Positions 33,929-42,460 of a DNA stretch of 64,000 nt are shown one piece after another. The stretch is from contig NZ_QPJC01000002.1 of the NCBI RefSeq assembly GCF_003337235.1, forward strand, positions 558,001 to 622,000, in the 5' to 3' direction. The translations under genes and the position numbers were made by a program. Positions within the stretch are counted from its first letter, which is position 1, and each line of letters opens with the position of its first letter. The stretch comes from Halopolyspora algeriensis (GTDB lineage: Bacteria; Actinomycetota; Actinomycetes; Mycobacteriales; Pseudonocardiaceae). The notes under the pieces were generated by a model. It did no database searches. It worked only from the letters and a program-made list of their open reading frames with translations, and was not told where the DNA came from.

Positions 33929-34507
33929 ATGGCCACACCCGAAGGACCGAGTACCCAGCGCCAGAGTCTGGTCGACGTCATCATCGCCGATCACCGGGCC
34001 GTGGACGAGGTGTTCGGCCAGCTGGAGACAGGAAGCGGCTCGGACGAGCACCGCAGGCAGCTCGTGGAGCACGTGATCACCGAGCTGGTGCGGCACTCCG
34101 TGGCCGAAGAGCAGTACCTCTACCCCGCCGCGCGGGAGAAGCTCTCCGATGGAGACCACGTCGCCGACCGCGAGGTCGAGGAGCACGCCGAGGCCGAGCA
34201 ACTGATGAAACAGCTCGAAGCCACCGAGGAGGATGATCCGGAGTTCGACCGCATGACCGGTAAGTTGATCACCGATATCCGGCACCACATCGAGGAGGAG
34301 GAACGGGACCTGCTGCCACGGCTGTCCGAGGCGTGCACAGCCGACGAGCTCGACGACCTGGGCAAGAAGGTCATGATGGCCAAGAGCTCGGCGCCGACAC
34401 GTCCTCACCCCACGGCACCGGACACACCACCCGCCAACATGATCCTCGATCCCGGCGCCGGCATGATCGACCGTCTCCGGGACGCGCTCTCCGGCCGCAA
34501 CCGATGA
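33929..34507 (+). CDS. hemerythrin HHE-domain protein
   Basis: This 192-aa protein has a four-helix HHE domain in residues about 12-135. The diiron ligands are suggested by ADHRAVDE, VRHSVAEEQYLYP, EEHAEAEQ and the DIRHHIEEEERDLLP segment with several His and Glu. The C-terminal tail is proline-rich and disordered. Bacterial hemerythrins bind oxygen, nitric oxide or iron and often respond to oxidative or nitrosative stress. An AGGACAAGGAGC region precedes ATG 33929. It sits between the acetate-type transporter and an RsbW-like gene, supporting a stress locus. Confidence 0.9.
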   Translation: MATPEGPSTQRQSLVDVIIADHRAVDEVFGQLETGSGSDEHRRQLVEHVITELVRHSVAEEQYLYPAAREKLSDGDHVADREVEEHAEAEQLMKQLEATEEDDPEFDRMTGKLITDIRHHIEEEERDLLPRLSEACTADELDDLGKKVMMAKSSAPTRPHPTAPDTPPANMILDPGAGMIDRLRDALSGRNR

Positions 34508-34512
34508 CCCGC

Positions 34513-34547
34513 CCGCACCGGCGGACCCCTGTGGCCCGCCGGTGCGG
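34513..34547 (+). terminator. 12-bp stem terminator after the hemerythrin gene
   Basis: CCGCACCGGCGG (34513-34524) and CCGCCGGTGCGG (34536-34547) are perfect complements around an 11-nt loop, 5 nt after the hemerythrin stop. No T-run follows. The rest of the 285-bp gap up to 34792 shows no gene and no clear promoter. Confidence 0.7.
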
Positions 34548-34792
34548 ACCTCGGGCGACGGGCGAGCCGGCACCGAGTGCGCTCCCCCCGCCCGCACGAT
34601 GCCCCGGCGCCACCTGCCGGTGACCGGTCACCACATCGGCCGGTTCCACCTGTCGGCACGGCAGGCAATCGGACGCAGCGCGCATGCCACTGTCCAACCC
34701 CGACAGAATCGGCCCTCACCCGGATTTGGCAAGATACGGCCCTCGGGTTGATGATCATCGCTCGCCCGGCCGTATACGAAGGAGGGATCCTG

Positions 34793-35308
34793 GTGAACGC
34801 CGAGACCGCCCAGTTCGACGAACTCCGCCTCGTGGCGCTGCCCAGTGCTTTGAATTGCACCGAACTCTTCGCGCGCTTCACACTCACCGAGTGGTCCCTG
34901 CGCTCGCTGGCCGAGGATGCCGCGCACGCGGCCAGGCAGTTGATCGAGGCGGTGCTCGGCAGCGCCGATCCGCAGTCACCGGGCTTTCTCTCGGTGCGGC
35001 TACGGCTGCACGGCGGCTCCCTGATGATCGAGATCGAAAGCGACCGGCTGGAGCGAGCTCCTGCCGTGCCCACGCTGGAATACGGCCGCACCGACCTCAT
35101 CACCCTGGAGAACCAGGGCACGCTCATGTGGTGCGAACTACCGCTTCCCGCGGGCACCACCGCCTCGGAGGTGCCACTGCCCCGGCGCGAGCCGAGGAGG
35201 TCGGAAGCCGCCGCGCGGATGACCGACGACACCGCCGAAGTGGACCCGCGGGTCATCCAGCGACTGCTGAGCGGGCTGAGTCAGCTCTCCCCCGACGGGC
35301 CGTCGTAG
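34793..35308 (+). CDS. RsbW-like ATP-binding protein (anti-sigma kinase type)
   Basis: This 171-aa protein looks like a GHKL/HATPase_c-type regulator of the RsbW/SpoIIAB group: LVALPSALNCTELFARFTLT and an adjacent helix with W/R, then AARQLIEAVLGSADPQSPG (in place of the usual N-box helix), and a strand with LRLHGGSLMIEIES (the G1-like region). The G2 box is not obvious, so it may be a degenerate or non-catalytic form. GTG 34793 has an excellent AAGGAGGG 6 nt upstream. Anti-sigma or anti-anti-sigma partners are not nearby, but the surrounding hemerythrin and small acidic genes point to general stress control. Confidence 0.75.
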   Translation: MNAETAQFDELRLVALPSALNCTELFARFTLTEWSLRSLAEDAAHAARQLIEAVLGSADPQSPGFLSVRLRLHGGSLMIEIESDRLERAPAVPTLEYGRTDLITLENQGTLMWCELPLPAGTTASEVPLPRREPRRSEAAARMTDDTAEVDPRVIQRLLSGLSQLSPDGPS

Positions 35309-35346
35309 TCACGGCCCGTTCCGGGGTCAGGACCGCGGCAGCACGG

Positions 35347-36702
35347 TCAGCATTCGATGAGGTTGACGGCCAGGCCGCCGCGGGCGGTTTCCTTGTACTT
35401 GACCTTCATGTCCTTGCCGGTGGCGCGCATGGTGGCGATGACCTTGTCCAGCGACACGTAGTGGTTGCCGTCGCCGCGCAGTGCCATCCGTGCCGCGGTG
35501 ATCGCCTGGACCGCGGCCACCGCGTTGCGCTCGATGCACGGGATCTGCACCAGCCCGCCGATCGGGTCGCAGGTCAACCCGAGATTGTGTTCCATGGCGA
35601 TCTCGGCGGCGTTTTCCACCTGCTGCGGCGTGCCGCCGAGCACCTCGGCCAGGCCGGCCGCGGCCATCGAACACGCCGAACCGACCTCGCCCTGGCACCC
35701 GACCTCGGCCCCGGAGATCGAGGCGTTCTCCTTGAACAGCGCTCCCACCGCACCGGCGGCCAGCAAGAACCGCACCACACCGTCGGCATCGGCACCGGGC
35801 ACGAAATGCCAGTAGTAGTGCAGCACCGCCGGGATGATGCCGGCCGCCCCGTTGGTCGGTGCCGTGACCACCCGGCCACCGGCGGCGTTTTCCTCGTTGA
35901 CCGCCATCGCGTACAGCGTGACCCATTCCATCGGGTCATCGGCCTCGGTCAACTTGTTGCGCAGCACGGCCGCCCGGCGGGCCACATTCAGCCCGCCCGG
36001 CAACTCCCCGATGTTGGTGCACCCGGCCTCGACGCACTCGCGCATCACCTGCCAGATGCGGATCAGTTCGCCACGCACCGAGTCCTCGTCACGCCACGAG
36101 CACTCGTTGGCCAGCATCACCCCGCTGACCGGCAGGCCGGACTCGGCCACCCGCTCCATCAACCGGGCACTCGTGGCGAACGGGTAGGCCACCTCGGTGG
36201 CATCGGGCTTGATCCGGTCGGTGCCGGAGGCCTCCTCGTCGACGACGAACCCCCCGCCCACCGAGTAGTACACCGCCGCGAGCAGCTCGCCACCGGCACC
36301 GTCGGTGGCCGAAAACCGCATCCCGTTGGGATGCACCGGCAGCGATCGACGCCGATGCATCACCAGGTCACGGTCGGCCGAGAAATCGATCTCGTGCGTG
36401 CCGTCCAGCCGGATCCGGTTCGTGGCTCGGATCTCGTCGAGACGGTCGGCCACCGCCGCCGGATCGACCGATTCCGGGCGGTGCCCTTCCAGACCCAGCA
36501 GCACCGCCTTCGGACTGCCGTGTCCGTGCCCGGTCGCGCCCAGTGACCCGAACAGTTCCGCCTTGACGCAGACGACCTCGGGCAACAGGCCTGCGTCGCG
36601 CACCTTTCCGGTGAACAGCATCGCCGCCCGCATCGGGCCGACCGTGTGCGAACTCGACGGGCCGATGCCGATCGAGAAGAGATCGAAGACACTGACGGTC
36701 AT
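35347..36702 (-). CDS. sdaA: L-serine ammonia-lyase (iron-sulfur type)
   Basis: This 451-aa single-chain [4Fe-4S] L-serine dehydratase converts L-serine to pyruvate plus ammonia. Motifs include [11 protein letters not shown] at the N-terminus, [17 protein letters not shown], and [19 protein letters not shown], which carries cluster cysteines. ATG 36702 overlaps the soxG stop (ATGA), so it is the last gene of the sarcosine operon. Glycine and the one-carbon unit formed by sarcosine oxidase can be combined to serine and drained by this enzyme to pyruvate. No glyA is in the operon, so serine hydroxymethyltransferase would come from elsewhere. Confidence 0.96.
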   Translation of the reverse strand: MTVSVFDLFSIGIGPSSSHTVGPMRAAMLFTGKVRDAGLLPEVVCVKAELFGSLGATGHGHGSPKAVLLGLEGHRPESVDPAAVADRLDEIRATNRIRLDGTHEIDFSADRDLVMHRRRSLPVHPNGMRFSATDGAGGELLAAVYYSVGGGFVVDEEASGTDRIKPDATEVAYPFATSARLMERVAESGLPVSGVMLANECSWRDEDSVRGELIRIWQVMRECVEAGCTNIGELPGGLNVARRAAVLRNKLTEADDPMEWVTLYAMAVNEENAAGGRVVTAPTNGAAGIIPAVLHYYWHFVPGADADGVVRFLLAAGAVGALFKENASISGAEVGCQGEVGSACSMAAAGLAEVLGGTPQQVENAAEIAMEHNLGLTCDPIGGLVQIPCIERNAVAAVQAITAARMALRGDGNHYVSLDKVIATMRATGKDMKVKYKETARGGLAVNLIEC

Positions 36703-37295
36703 CCGCTACCACTCCCGTACTCAACCGCGGCGTCGGCCAGCCAGTCCGCAACATACCTGGCGAAGGAGGAACGCACGATCACCCAGTAGCTCGGTAGCTG
36801 CGTGTCGCGGCACACCAGGATAACCCCGGCACGGGCCAGCATGGTCTGCGCGCACCGGTCGACGGCGAAGCTGCGGGGATGCAGATCGAGCGCACACCCC
36901 TTGTTCAACAGTTCGCGGGTCTTCGGTCCCGTGATGCTGAGGATCGTGCGGTTCGCCGAGACGTCCACCACTGCCGCGTGGTCCCCGTCCAGCGCGGCGT
37001 TCACCGTGTCCTGGATGGTCTCCTGGCTGCCCTCGGGCCCCAGGATCAGCCACTCGTCCGGACCCAGCCACAGCACGGACAGCTCACCGGCGACCGCGAC
37101 CTCGCCGGGCTGGTTGGGCAGCATCGCCCCGAGCGCGGTGCCGATGCGCTCCGCGGCCGGGCTCTTGGGATCCACCCGCACATCGACCTGTGCGACGAAC
37201 GGCCTCTCGGCGATGTCGATGCGTCCCGGTACCGAGTGCCGGGACAGCACCTCGGTGTAGGTGGCCAGCGGGGATTCGGCGTAGGGCTCAGCCAT
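36699..37295 (-). CDS. soxG: sarcosine oxidase gamma subunit
   Basis: This 198-aa subunit belongs to the heterotetrameric sarcosine oxidase (SoxBDAG). Its fold is related to the GcvT-type proteins; the segment [20 protein letters not shown], then [14 protein letters not shown], is characteristic of SoxG. The exact catalytic role is structural. ATG 37295 overlaps the soxA stop by 8 nt and its own stop overlaps sdaA, so the four-gene order is translationally coupled. The normal length is about 190-200 aa. Confidence 0.93.
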   Translation of the reverse strand: MAEPYAESPLATYTEVLSRHSVPGRIDIAERPFVAQVDVRVDPKSPAAERIGTALGAMLPNQPGEVAVAGELSVLWLGPDEWLILGPEGSQETIQDTVNAALDGDHAAVVDVSANRTILSITGPKTRELLNKGCALDLHPRSFAVDRCAQTMLARAGVILVCRDTQLPSYWVIVRSSFARYVADWLADAAVEYGSGSG

Positions 37296-40131
37296 CGCGG
37301 CGGGCTCCTTCCTTGTCGTAGAAGACGGGCTCGGTGATGGTGACCGCGGCGAGCCGGTCGCCGACGGGGCTGTAGATCGTCTCGCCGATGCGGTCGCGGC
37401 CGGCCTTGACCACGGCCAGTGCGAAGCCCCGATCCAGGGCGGCGCTGCGGTAGCTGGAGGTGACGTGGCCGAGCATCGGCACCGGGGGTTCCGGCAGCTC
37501 GGCGGTGTCCACCAGCTGCGAGCCCTCTGGAAGCACCAGGTTCTCGTCGGCGGGCAGCAGTCCGACGAGCTGCTTGCGGTCGGTGCGGGCGGTATCGGCC
37601 CTGCTGAAGGAGCGTTTCCCGAGGAAGTCGGTCTTCTTCTTCGACACCGCCCAGCTCATGCCGAGGTCATCGGGGGTGATGGTGCCGTCGGTGTCCTGGC
37701 CGACGATGGGAAAGCCCTTCTCCGCGCGCAGCACGTGCATGGTCTCGGTGCCGTACGGGGTGATGCCGAACGGCTGCCCGGCCTCGTGGAGGGCTTCCCA
37801 GACCTCGCGGCCGTACCACCAGGGCACGTTGATCTCGAAGGCCAGCTCCCCGGAGAAGCTGATCCGGCACACCCGCGCCCGCCGCCCGGCCACGAGCCCG
37901 TCGCGGAAGGACATGAACGGGAAGCTGTCGTTGCCCACCTCGATCCCGCTTGCCACGCGGGACAACACCTGCCGTGAATCCGGCCCGACCAAGGCGATGG
38001 TGGCCCACTGCTCGGTCACCGAGGTCAGATACACCCGCAGGTGCGGCCACTCGGTCTGCAGCCAGTCCTCCAGGTGCGCCAGCACACCGGCGGCGTTGCC
38101 GGAGGTGGTGCTGATCAGGTAGCGCTGCTCGTCGGTGCGCGTGACGGTGCCGTCGTCGAAGACCATCCCGTCGGCGGTGCACATCACCCCGTAGCGGATC
38201 CGGCCGACCTTGAGCGTGCTCATCATGTTCGTGTAGACCAGATCCAGGAACTCGGCCGCGTCCGGCCCCTGCACGTCGATCTTGCCGAGGGTGGAGACGT
38301 CCTGGATGCCCACGCTCTCCCGGGCCGCGCGGCATTCGCGCAGCACCGCGGTCTCCATGTCCTCACCGGGACGGGGGTAGTACCACGGGCGCTTCCACTG
38401 GCCGACGTTCTCGAACGGTGCGCCGTGTTCCACGTGCCAGTCGTGCATGGCCGTCACCCGCACCGGGTCGTACAGGTCCCCGCGGTCGCGGCCGGCCAGC
38501 GCGGCGAAGGTCACCGGCGTGTACGGCGCGCGGAACGTCGTCGTGCCGAGTTCGGCGACATCCCGTCCCAGCATCTCGGCGATGACTCCGGTGGACAGCG
38601 TCCCCGAGGTCTTGCCCTGGTCATGGGCGGTGCCGAGCGTGGTGTAGCGCTTGACGTGCTCCACCGAGTCCATCCCCGCCCGGGTGGCCTTGCGGATGTC
38701 GGCGACCGTGACATCCCGCGCGAGATCGACGAACCGGGTGGAGCCATCGGAGTCCGCAGGGCTCGGCAACAGCCACACGCTCCTGCTCGCCAGGACAGGA
38801 GCCTTCTCCGCGCGGGGCAACCGCCCCGGTTCGGCGTCGAAACCGGCAGCACGGGCCGCATCCCTGCCCGCCTCGGCACCGCTGCGCAGGGACTCCGACG
38901 TGGCGAACAGTCCCGCAGCGGCCCCGGCCGACCGCACCGACCGAACATCCTGTTCGGGCACGAACGCGCCGATGTCCTCGGAAAACCGCAGCGAACCCCG
39001 AGCCTGGCTATGCAGGTGCACGGCCGGGTTCCACCCACCCGAGACGAGCAACAGATCGCAGCCGACCACCTGCCGCACGCTCGGGGTGCGGCTGCCGTCG
39101 GATCGCAGGCTGCACAGGTGCGCGCTGGAGACCCGATCGGTACCGGAGGTGCTGACCACAGCGGTGTCGGCATGGATGGTGATGCCGCGCTCGATGCACA
39201 GCGAGGCCCAGTGGGTCGAGACGACCTCGCGGGCATCGACGATGGCGGCGATCTCCACACCCGCGTCCGCGAGGTCGATCGCCGCGGCGTAGGCACTGTC
39301 GTTGGTGGTGAACACGACCGCCCGGTTGCCGGGCCGAACCGCGTAGCGGTTGAGGTAGGTCCGGGCGGATCCGGCCAGCATCGTGCCGGGGCGGTCGTTG
39401 CCTGCGAACACCAGCGGGCGCTCGTGCGAGCCGGTGGCCAGCACGACCTCGCGGGCCCGCATCCGCCAGACCCGCTGACGGCTGTGCGCCTGCTCGCCTC
39501 GATGTTCGAGTGCGACGAGGTAGTTGTCGTCGTAGTGGCCGAACACGGTGGTGCGCGGCAGCAGGCGCACCTCGGGGCAGGCAGCGAGCTCTGCGGTCGC
39601 ACGCCGTACCCACTCGGTCCCCGGGGCCCGGTCGAGGGTTTCACCACTGCCCAGCAGGCTGCCACCGAACTCGGTGTCGGCCTCGGCGACGATCACCCGT
39701 GCCCCGCTGCGGGCCGCGCTCAGCGCGGCGGCCAGCCCGGCCGGCCCGGCTCCGACCACCAGCACGTCGCAGTGCGCGTGCATGGTGTCGTAGCGCGCGG
39801 GATCGTCCCCGGTGGACAGCTGCCCCCGTCCGGGAAGTCCGCTGGCCTGCAGGCCCTCGCGCAACTCGACCGTGGTCGCGGTCAGCATCGGCTCCGGAAA
39901 CGGCCGCTCGATCTGCACCAGCGCGTTGGGTTCTTCCGCGCCTGCGGCCATGATGCCGCGCGGGCGGCCGTGTTTGATGCTGGTGGCGACCTGGTGGATG
40001 CCGTTGGCCAGCAGCGCCGAGGCGAGGGTGTCGCCCTGGTAGCCCTCGTAGTCGCCACCGTCGAAGCGGAACCGAATCGGGCGGTCGCGGTCGATCCGGC
40101 CGCGGTCGGCAAGCCTGAACTCGTTACTCAC
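37288..40131 (-). CDS. soxA: sarcosine oxidase alpha subunit
   Basis: This 947-aa subunit has an N-terminal ferredoxin-like region (FDGGDYEGYQGDTLASALLANG), a pyridine-nucleotide domain with the dinucleotide motif VLVVGAGPAGLAAALSAARSG at residues about 120-150, and a C-terminal aminomethyltransferase (GcvT-like) tetrahydrofolate domain from about residue 560 (GKIDVQGPDAAEFLD, then VGPDSRQVLSRV). With SoxB, D and G it oxidises sarcosine to glycine and transfers the methyl carbon to tetrahydrofolate. GTG 40131 is used because it overlaps the soxD stop (GTGA) and gives the normal N-terminus; an earlier start would add 36 arginine-rich residues. Confidence 0.95.
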   Translation of the reverse strand: MSNEFRLADRGRIDRDRPIRFRFDGGDYEGYQGDTLASALLANGIHQVATSIKHGRPRGIMAAGAEEPNALVQIERPFPEPMLTATTVELREGLQASGLPGRGQLSTGDDPARYDTMHAHCDVLVVGAGPAGLAAALSAARSGARVIVAEADTEFGGSLLGSGETLDRAPGTEWVRRATAELAACPEVRLLPRTTVFGHYDDNYLVALEHRGEQAHSRQRVWRMRAREVVLATGSHERPLVFAGNDRPGTMLAGSARTYLNRYAVRPGNRAVVFTTNDSAYAAAIDLADAGVEIAAIVDAREVVSTHWASLCIERGITIHADTAVVSTSGTDRVSSAHLCSLRSDGSRTPSVRQVVGCDLLLVSGGWNPAVHLHSQARGSLRFSEDIGAFVPEQDVRSVRSAGAAAGLFATSESLRSGAEAGRDAARAAGFDAEPGRLPRAEKAPVLASRSVWLLPSPADSDGSTRFVDLARDVTVADIRKATRAGMDSVEHVKRYTTLGTAHDQGKTSGTLSTGVIAEMLGRDVAELGTTTFRAPYTPVTFAALAGRDRGDLYDPVRVTAMHDWHVEHGAPFENVGQWKRPWYYPRPGEDMETAVLRECRAARESVGIQDVSTLGKIDVQGPDAAEFLDLVYTNMMSTLKVGRIRYGVMCTADGMVFDDGTVTRTDEQRYLISTTSGNAAGVLAHLEDWLQTEWPHLRVYLTSVTEQWATIALVGPDSRQVLSRVASGIEVGNDSFPFMSFRDGLVAGRRARVCRISFSGELAFEINVPWWYGREVWEALHEAGQPFGITPYGTETMHVLRAEKGFPIVGQDTDGTITPDDLGMSWAVSKKKTDFLGKRSFSRADTARTDRKQLVGLLPADENLVLPEGSQLVDTAELPEPPVPMLGHVTSSYRSAALDRGFALAVVKAGRDRIGETIYSPVGDRLAAVTITEPVFYDKEGARRDG

Positions 40132-40406
40132 CTCGTCACCGTCCTTGCTGCGCTCGCACTGTCGTCGGGGTGAATCTCGTTGGTGACGGTGTCCCGGTGC
40201 ACGGTGAACCAGCGCCGGCACCCGGCCGCATGCGACCACCGCTCGGTGAACACGCCTTTGGGGTTGTCCCGGAAGAACAGGAAGTGCGCCCAGTCCTCAT
40301 CGGAGGTCGACCGGGGGTCGGACGGGTAGTGCACGTCGGCCTGGCCGCCGTAGTGGAACTCGATCTCGTTGCGCGGCCCGCACCACGGGCAGGGAATGAG
40401 CATCAT
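40128..40406 (-). CDS. soxD: sarcosine oxidase delta subunit
   Basis: This 92-aa zinc-binding subunit of sarcosine oxidase carries CPWCG near the start and a downstream His/Cys segment (HAAGCRRWFTVHRDT), which bind Zn. ATG 40406 has GAGGAG upstream and the 17-nt gap to soxB is typical of the operon; earlier starts would add 46 basic residues. Its stop overlaps soxA. The family length is about 90-100 aa, so it is complete. Confidence 0.95.
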   Translation of the reverse strand: MMLIPCPWCGPRNEIEFHYGGQADVHYPSDPRSTSDEDWAHFLFFRDNPKGVFTERWSHAAGCRRWFTVHRDTVTNEIHPDDSASAARTVTR

Positions 40407-40423
40407 GGCGCGATCTCCTCGTA

Positions 40424-41656
40424 TCAGTGAGCGACCCCGGCGGCGCCGTGCTCGTCGACCAGCGCGCCGGTGGTGAAACGTTCCAGGGAGAAGGGAGCGT
40501 TGAGCGGATGTGGCTCGTCGCAGGCGATGGTGTGCGCGTAGCACCAGCCCACACCCGGGGTGGACTTGAACCCGCCGGTGCCCCAGCCACAGTTGACGTA
40601 CAGTCCCTCGAAGGGCGTGAGCCCCATGATCGCCGAGGCGTCCGGGGTCACGTCGACGACACCACCCCAGGTGCGCAGCACATGGGCGCGGGCGAACATC
40701 GGGAACAGCTCCACCGCCGCGGTCATCTCCCGCTCGATCGTGTGAAACGCTCCGCGTTGGCTGTAGGAGTTGTGGGCATCGATGCCCGCGCCGAGCACCA
40801 GCTCGCCCTTGTGGGCCTGGCTGACGTAGACGTGCACCGAATTCGACATCACCACGGTCGGGTGCACCGGCTCCAACAGCTCGGAGACCAGCGCCTGCAG
40901 CGGGTGGCTCTGGATCGGCAACCGCAGGCCGAGCGTGTCGGCCAGCACCGAGGTGTGCCCGGCCGCAGCCAGCGCCACCTTGCCCGCCCGGATCGGACCC
41001 CGGCTGGTGTTCACCCCCACCACGCGGTCACCGACCCGTTCGAATCCGGTGACCTCGCAGCCCTGGATGAGATCGACACCCATCCGGTCCAACGCGCGAG
41101 CGAAGGCCCAGGCGACGTGGTCGTGTTTGGCGATGCCCGCCCGCGGCTGCCAGGTTGCGCCCAGCACGGGATAGCGCAGGTCTGGCGAGGTGTTCAGGAT
41201 CGGGCAGATCTCGGCGACTTGGTGCGGGTCGAGCCATTCGGCGTCGATGCCGTTGAGCCTGTTGGCGTTGACCCGGCGCACCCCGTCGCGCACTTCCTGC
41301 AGGGAATGGGCCAGGTTCAGCACCCCGCGCTGGCTGAACAGCAGCGGGTAGTCGAGTTCGTCCTCCAGTCCTTCCCACAGCTTCAGCGCGTGCTCGTACA
41401 GCCCCGCGCTTTCGTCCCACAGGTAGTTCGAGCGGATGATCGTGGTGTTCCTGGCCATGTTGCCGCCGGCCAGCCAGCCACGTTCCAGCACGGCCACGTT
41501 GGTGATCCCGTGGTTGACCGCAAGGTAGTACGCGGTGGCCAGACCGTGTCCGCCACCACCGACGATCACCACGTCATACGACGGCTTCGGATCCGGCGAA
41601 TGCCACAGCCAATCCGGATGCTCCGGCAAGTCGGCGCCGGGAGTGCGCGGTGCCAT
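40424..41656 (-). CDS. soxB: sarcosine oxidase beta subunit
   Basis: This 410-aa flavoprotein is the catalytic subunit, with covalent FMN and FAD in the family. The N-terminal dinucleotide motif is [18 protein letters not shown]; the segment [14 protein letters not shown] includes a covalent-flavin-type region, and [14 protein letters not shown] is near the C-terminus. It oxidises sarcosine to glycine and formaldehyde-equivalent with oxygen. It is the first gene of soxBDAG-sdaA. The long upstream region (41657-42253) has two similar palindromes and should contain the promoter. Confidence 0.95.
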   Translation of the reverse strand: MAPRTPGADLPEHPDWLWHSPDPKPSYDVVIVGGGGHGLATAYYLAVNHGITNVAVLERGWLAGGNMARNTTIIRSNYLWDESAGLYEHALKLWEGLEDELDYPLLFSQRGVLNLAHSLQEVRDGVRRVNANRLNGIDAEWLDPHQVAEICPILNTSPDLRYPVLGATWQPRAGIAKHDHVAWAFARALDRMGVDLIQGCEVTGFERVGDRVVGVNTSRGPIRAGKVALAAAGHTSVLADTLGLRLPIQSHPLQALVSELLEPVHPTVVMSNSVHVYVSQAHKGELVLGAGIDAHNSYSQRGAFHTIEREMTAAVELFPMFARAHVLRTWGGVVDVTPDASAIMGLTPFEGLYVNCGWGTGGFKSTPGVGWCYAHTIACDEPHPLNAPFSLERFTTGALVDEHGAAGVAH

Positions 41657-41735
41657 CGCAACCTCCGTTCATCGAGGAGGAAACATCGAGCGTTTTCAGG
41701 TGTGAGCCACAGCATGCCCCAGCGTTTCACTCAAA

Positions 41736-41748
41736 GCAACACTGTTGC
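41736..41748. promoter_or_regulatory. operator-like palindrome, soxB-proximal
   Basis: GCAACACTGTTGC is a perfect palindrome with a central C, 80 bp upstream of the soxB start. A close relative sits at 41940-41952 with the same GCAAC-N3-GTTGC plan. Two sites of one pattern in one upstream region suggest binding by a dimeric repressor or activator. Confidence 0.55.
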
Positions 41749-41939
41749 GGTTAATTTTTCGAGTCGGAAGTGTCGACCTCTCACAACAGGGGGCGGGAGC
41801 CCCGCATCGCAGCTCACACACGGGCACATACCACAGGGGAACCCCCTTTCTTCCCCCGGTTCTGACCACGCCCCGATGCGACGCGGGGACACGGGCCATC
41901 TTGTGCCCTGATACCGCGATCGGACCAGTTTCATGTGAA

Positions 41940-41952
41940 GCAACAGAGTTGC
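41940..41952. promoter_or_regulatory. operator-like palindrome, soxB-distal
   Basis: GCAACAGAGTTGC (arms GCAAC/GTTGC, 3-nt centre) repeats the pattern of the 41736-41748 site, with a centre-to-centre distance of 204 bp. The spacing would allow looping or dual occupancy. Confidence 0.5.
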
Positions 41953-42102
41953 AAAACAAAATTCCCCGGGATACGCTGCGACGTGCCGCCGCCGCAGGTG
42001 GCAATGGCCGGGACTCTGCGCGCTGACGACGCCGGCTCCTTCGCACGGTTTTCCGCCGGTCGAACAGCGCAGCGCTCCGGTACGGCATCGCCGCAACAAA
42101 CT

Positions 42103-42139
42103 CCGGTGCGCGCGGGGCCCCACCCCCCGTGCGCACCGG
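42103..42139 (-). terminator. GC-rich hairpin (first of two)
   Basis: CCGGTGCGC (42103-42111) pairs perfectly with GCGCACCGG (42131-42139). It lies downstream, in the leftward sense, of the deacetylase gene and of repeat copy 2. No T-run is present, so the terminator call rests on stem strength and position. Confidence 0.4.
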
Positions 42140-42153
42140 TCACCACACGAGTA

Positions 42154-42190
42154 CGGCCCGCACCACGACTCGGCGTCGTGGTGCGGGCCG
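42154..42190 (-). terminator. perfect 15-bp stem-loop (second of two)
   Basis: The arms 42154-42168 and 42176-42190 are perfect reverse complements (15 bp) with a 7-nt loop. It could end the leftward transcript from the deacetylase gene after repeat copy 2. It resembles the other T-less stem terminators of this window. Confidence 0.55.
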
Positions 42191-42253
42191 TGAATCGAAC
42201 GCTCGACTCACCGGCGGGTGGCACACACCGCGGGCGAGCCGAGCGCTTTCTCA

Positions 42254-42460
42254 GTCTTTGATCTGGTTCTTTCGCTCGAATGATCAGCCTGAGCAGAGTG
42301 ACCCGCTCCGGCGTATTCGATCGGAATGCCCGCAGGCGGGCATCAGCAAGCAGTAGGCCACGTGGCGGAGAAGTGGCTACTCGATGTGGCCTGCAACGCC
42401 GCAAGGCGCCGCCTGAGACGACGGTTCAGCAACCACCTGACCAAGTCCCAAGACGGGCTC
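42254..42460 (-). repeat. 207-bp dispersed repeat, copy 2
   Basis: This is the reverse complement of 16413-16619 with about 10 substitutions and no gaps; the inner 123 bp are identical. It starts directly at the stop of the leftward deacetylase gene (42461). In copy 1 the gene stop lies at the other end of the element, so the element is not simply part of a conserved gene 3' end. No coding signal was established. High identity across two unlinked loci points to recent duplication, mobility or gene conversion. Confidence 0.85.

Larger units (their letters stand above)
41657..42253. promoter_or_regulatory. sox upstream region with two GCAAC palindromes and two strong hairpins
   Basis: Nearly 600 bp without a convincing gene. 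It holds GCAACACTGTTGC (41736-41748, perfect) and GCAACAGAGTTGC (41940-41952, 5-bp arms), likely operators of one regulator. Two stable stems at 42103-42139 and 42154-42190 (9 and 15 bp) lie toward repeat copy 2 and may be terminators for the leftward deacetylase gene, although neither has a T-run. One arginine-rich minus-strand frame here looks like a composition artefact. Confidence 0.5.

Noticed and set aside
41696-42136. 146-aa minus-strand frame in the sox upstream region
   Set aside because: It has no recognised domain, a basic composition and no good ribosome binding site; palindromes and hairpins better explain the region.
42154-42190. 15-bp stem-loop as a tRNA or other stable RNA gene
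   Set aside because: It is a single hairpin without cloverleaf arms or CCA; a terminator or pause structure fits better.
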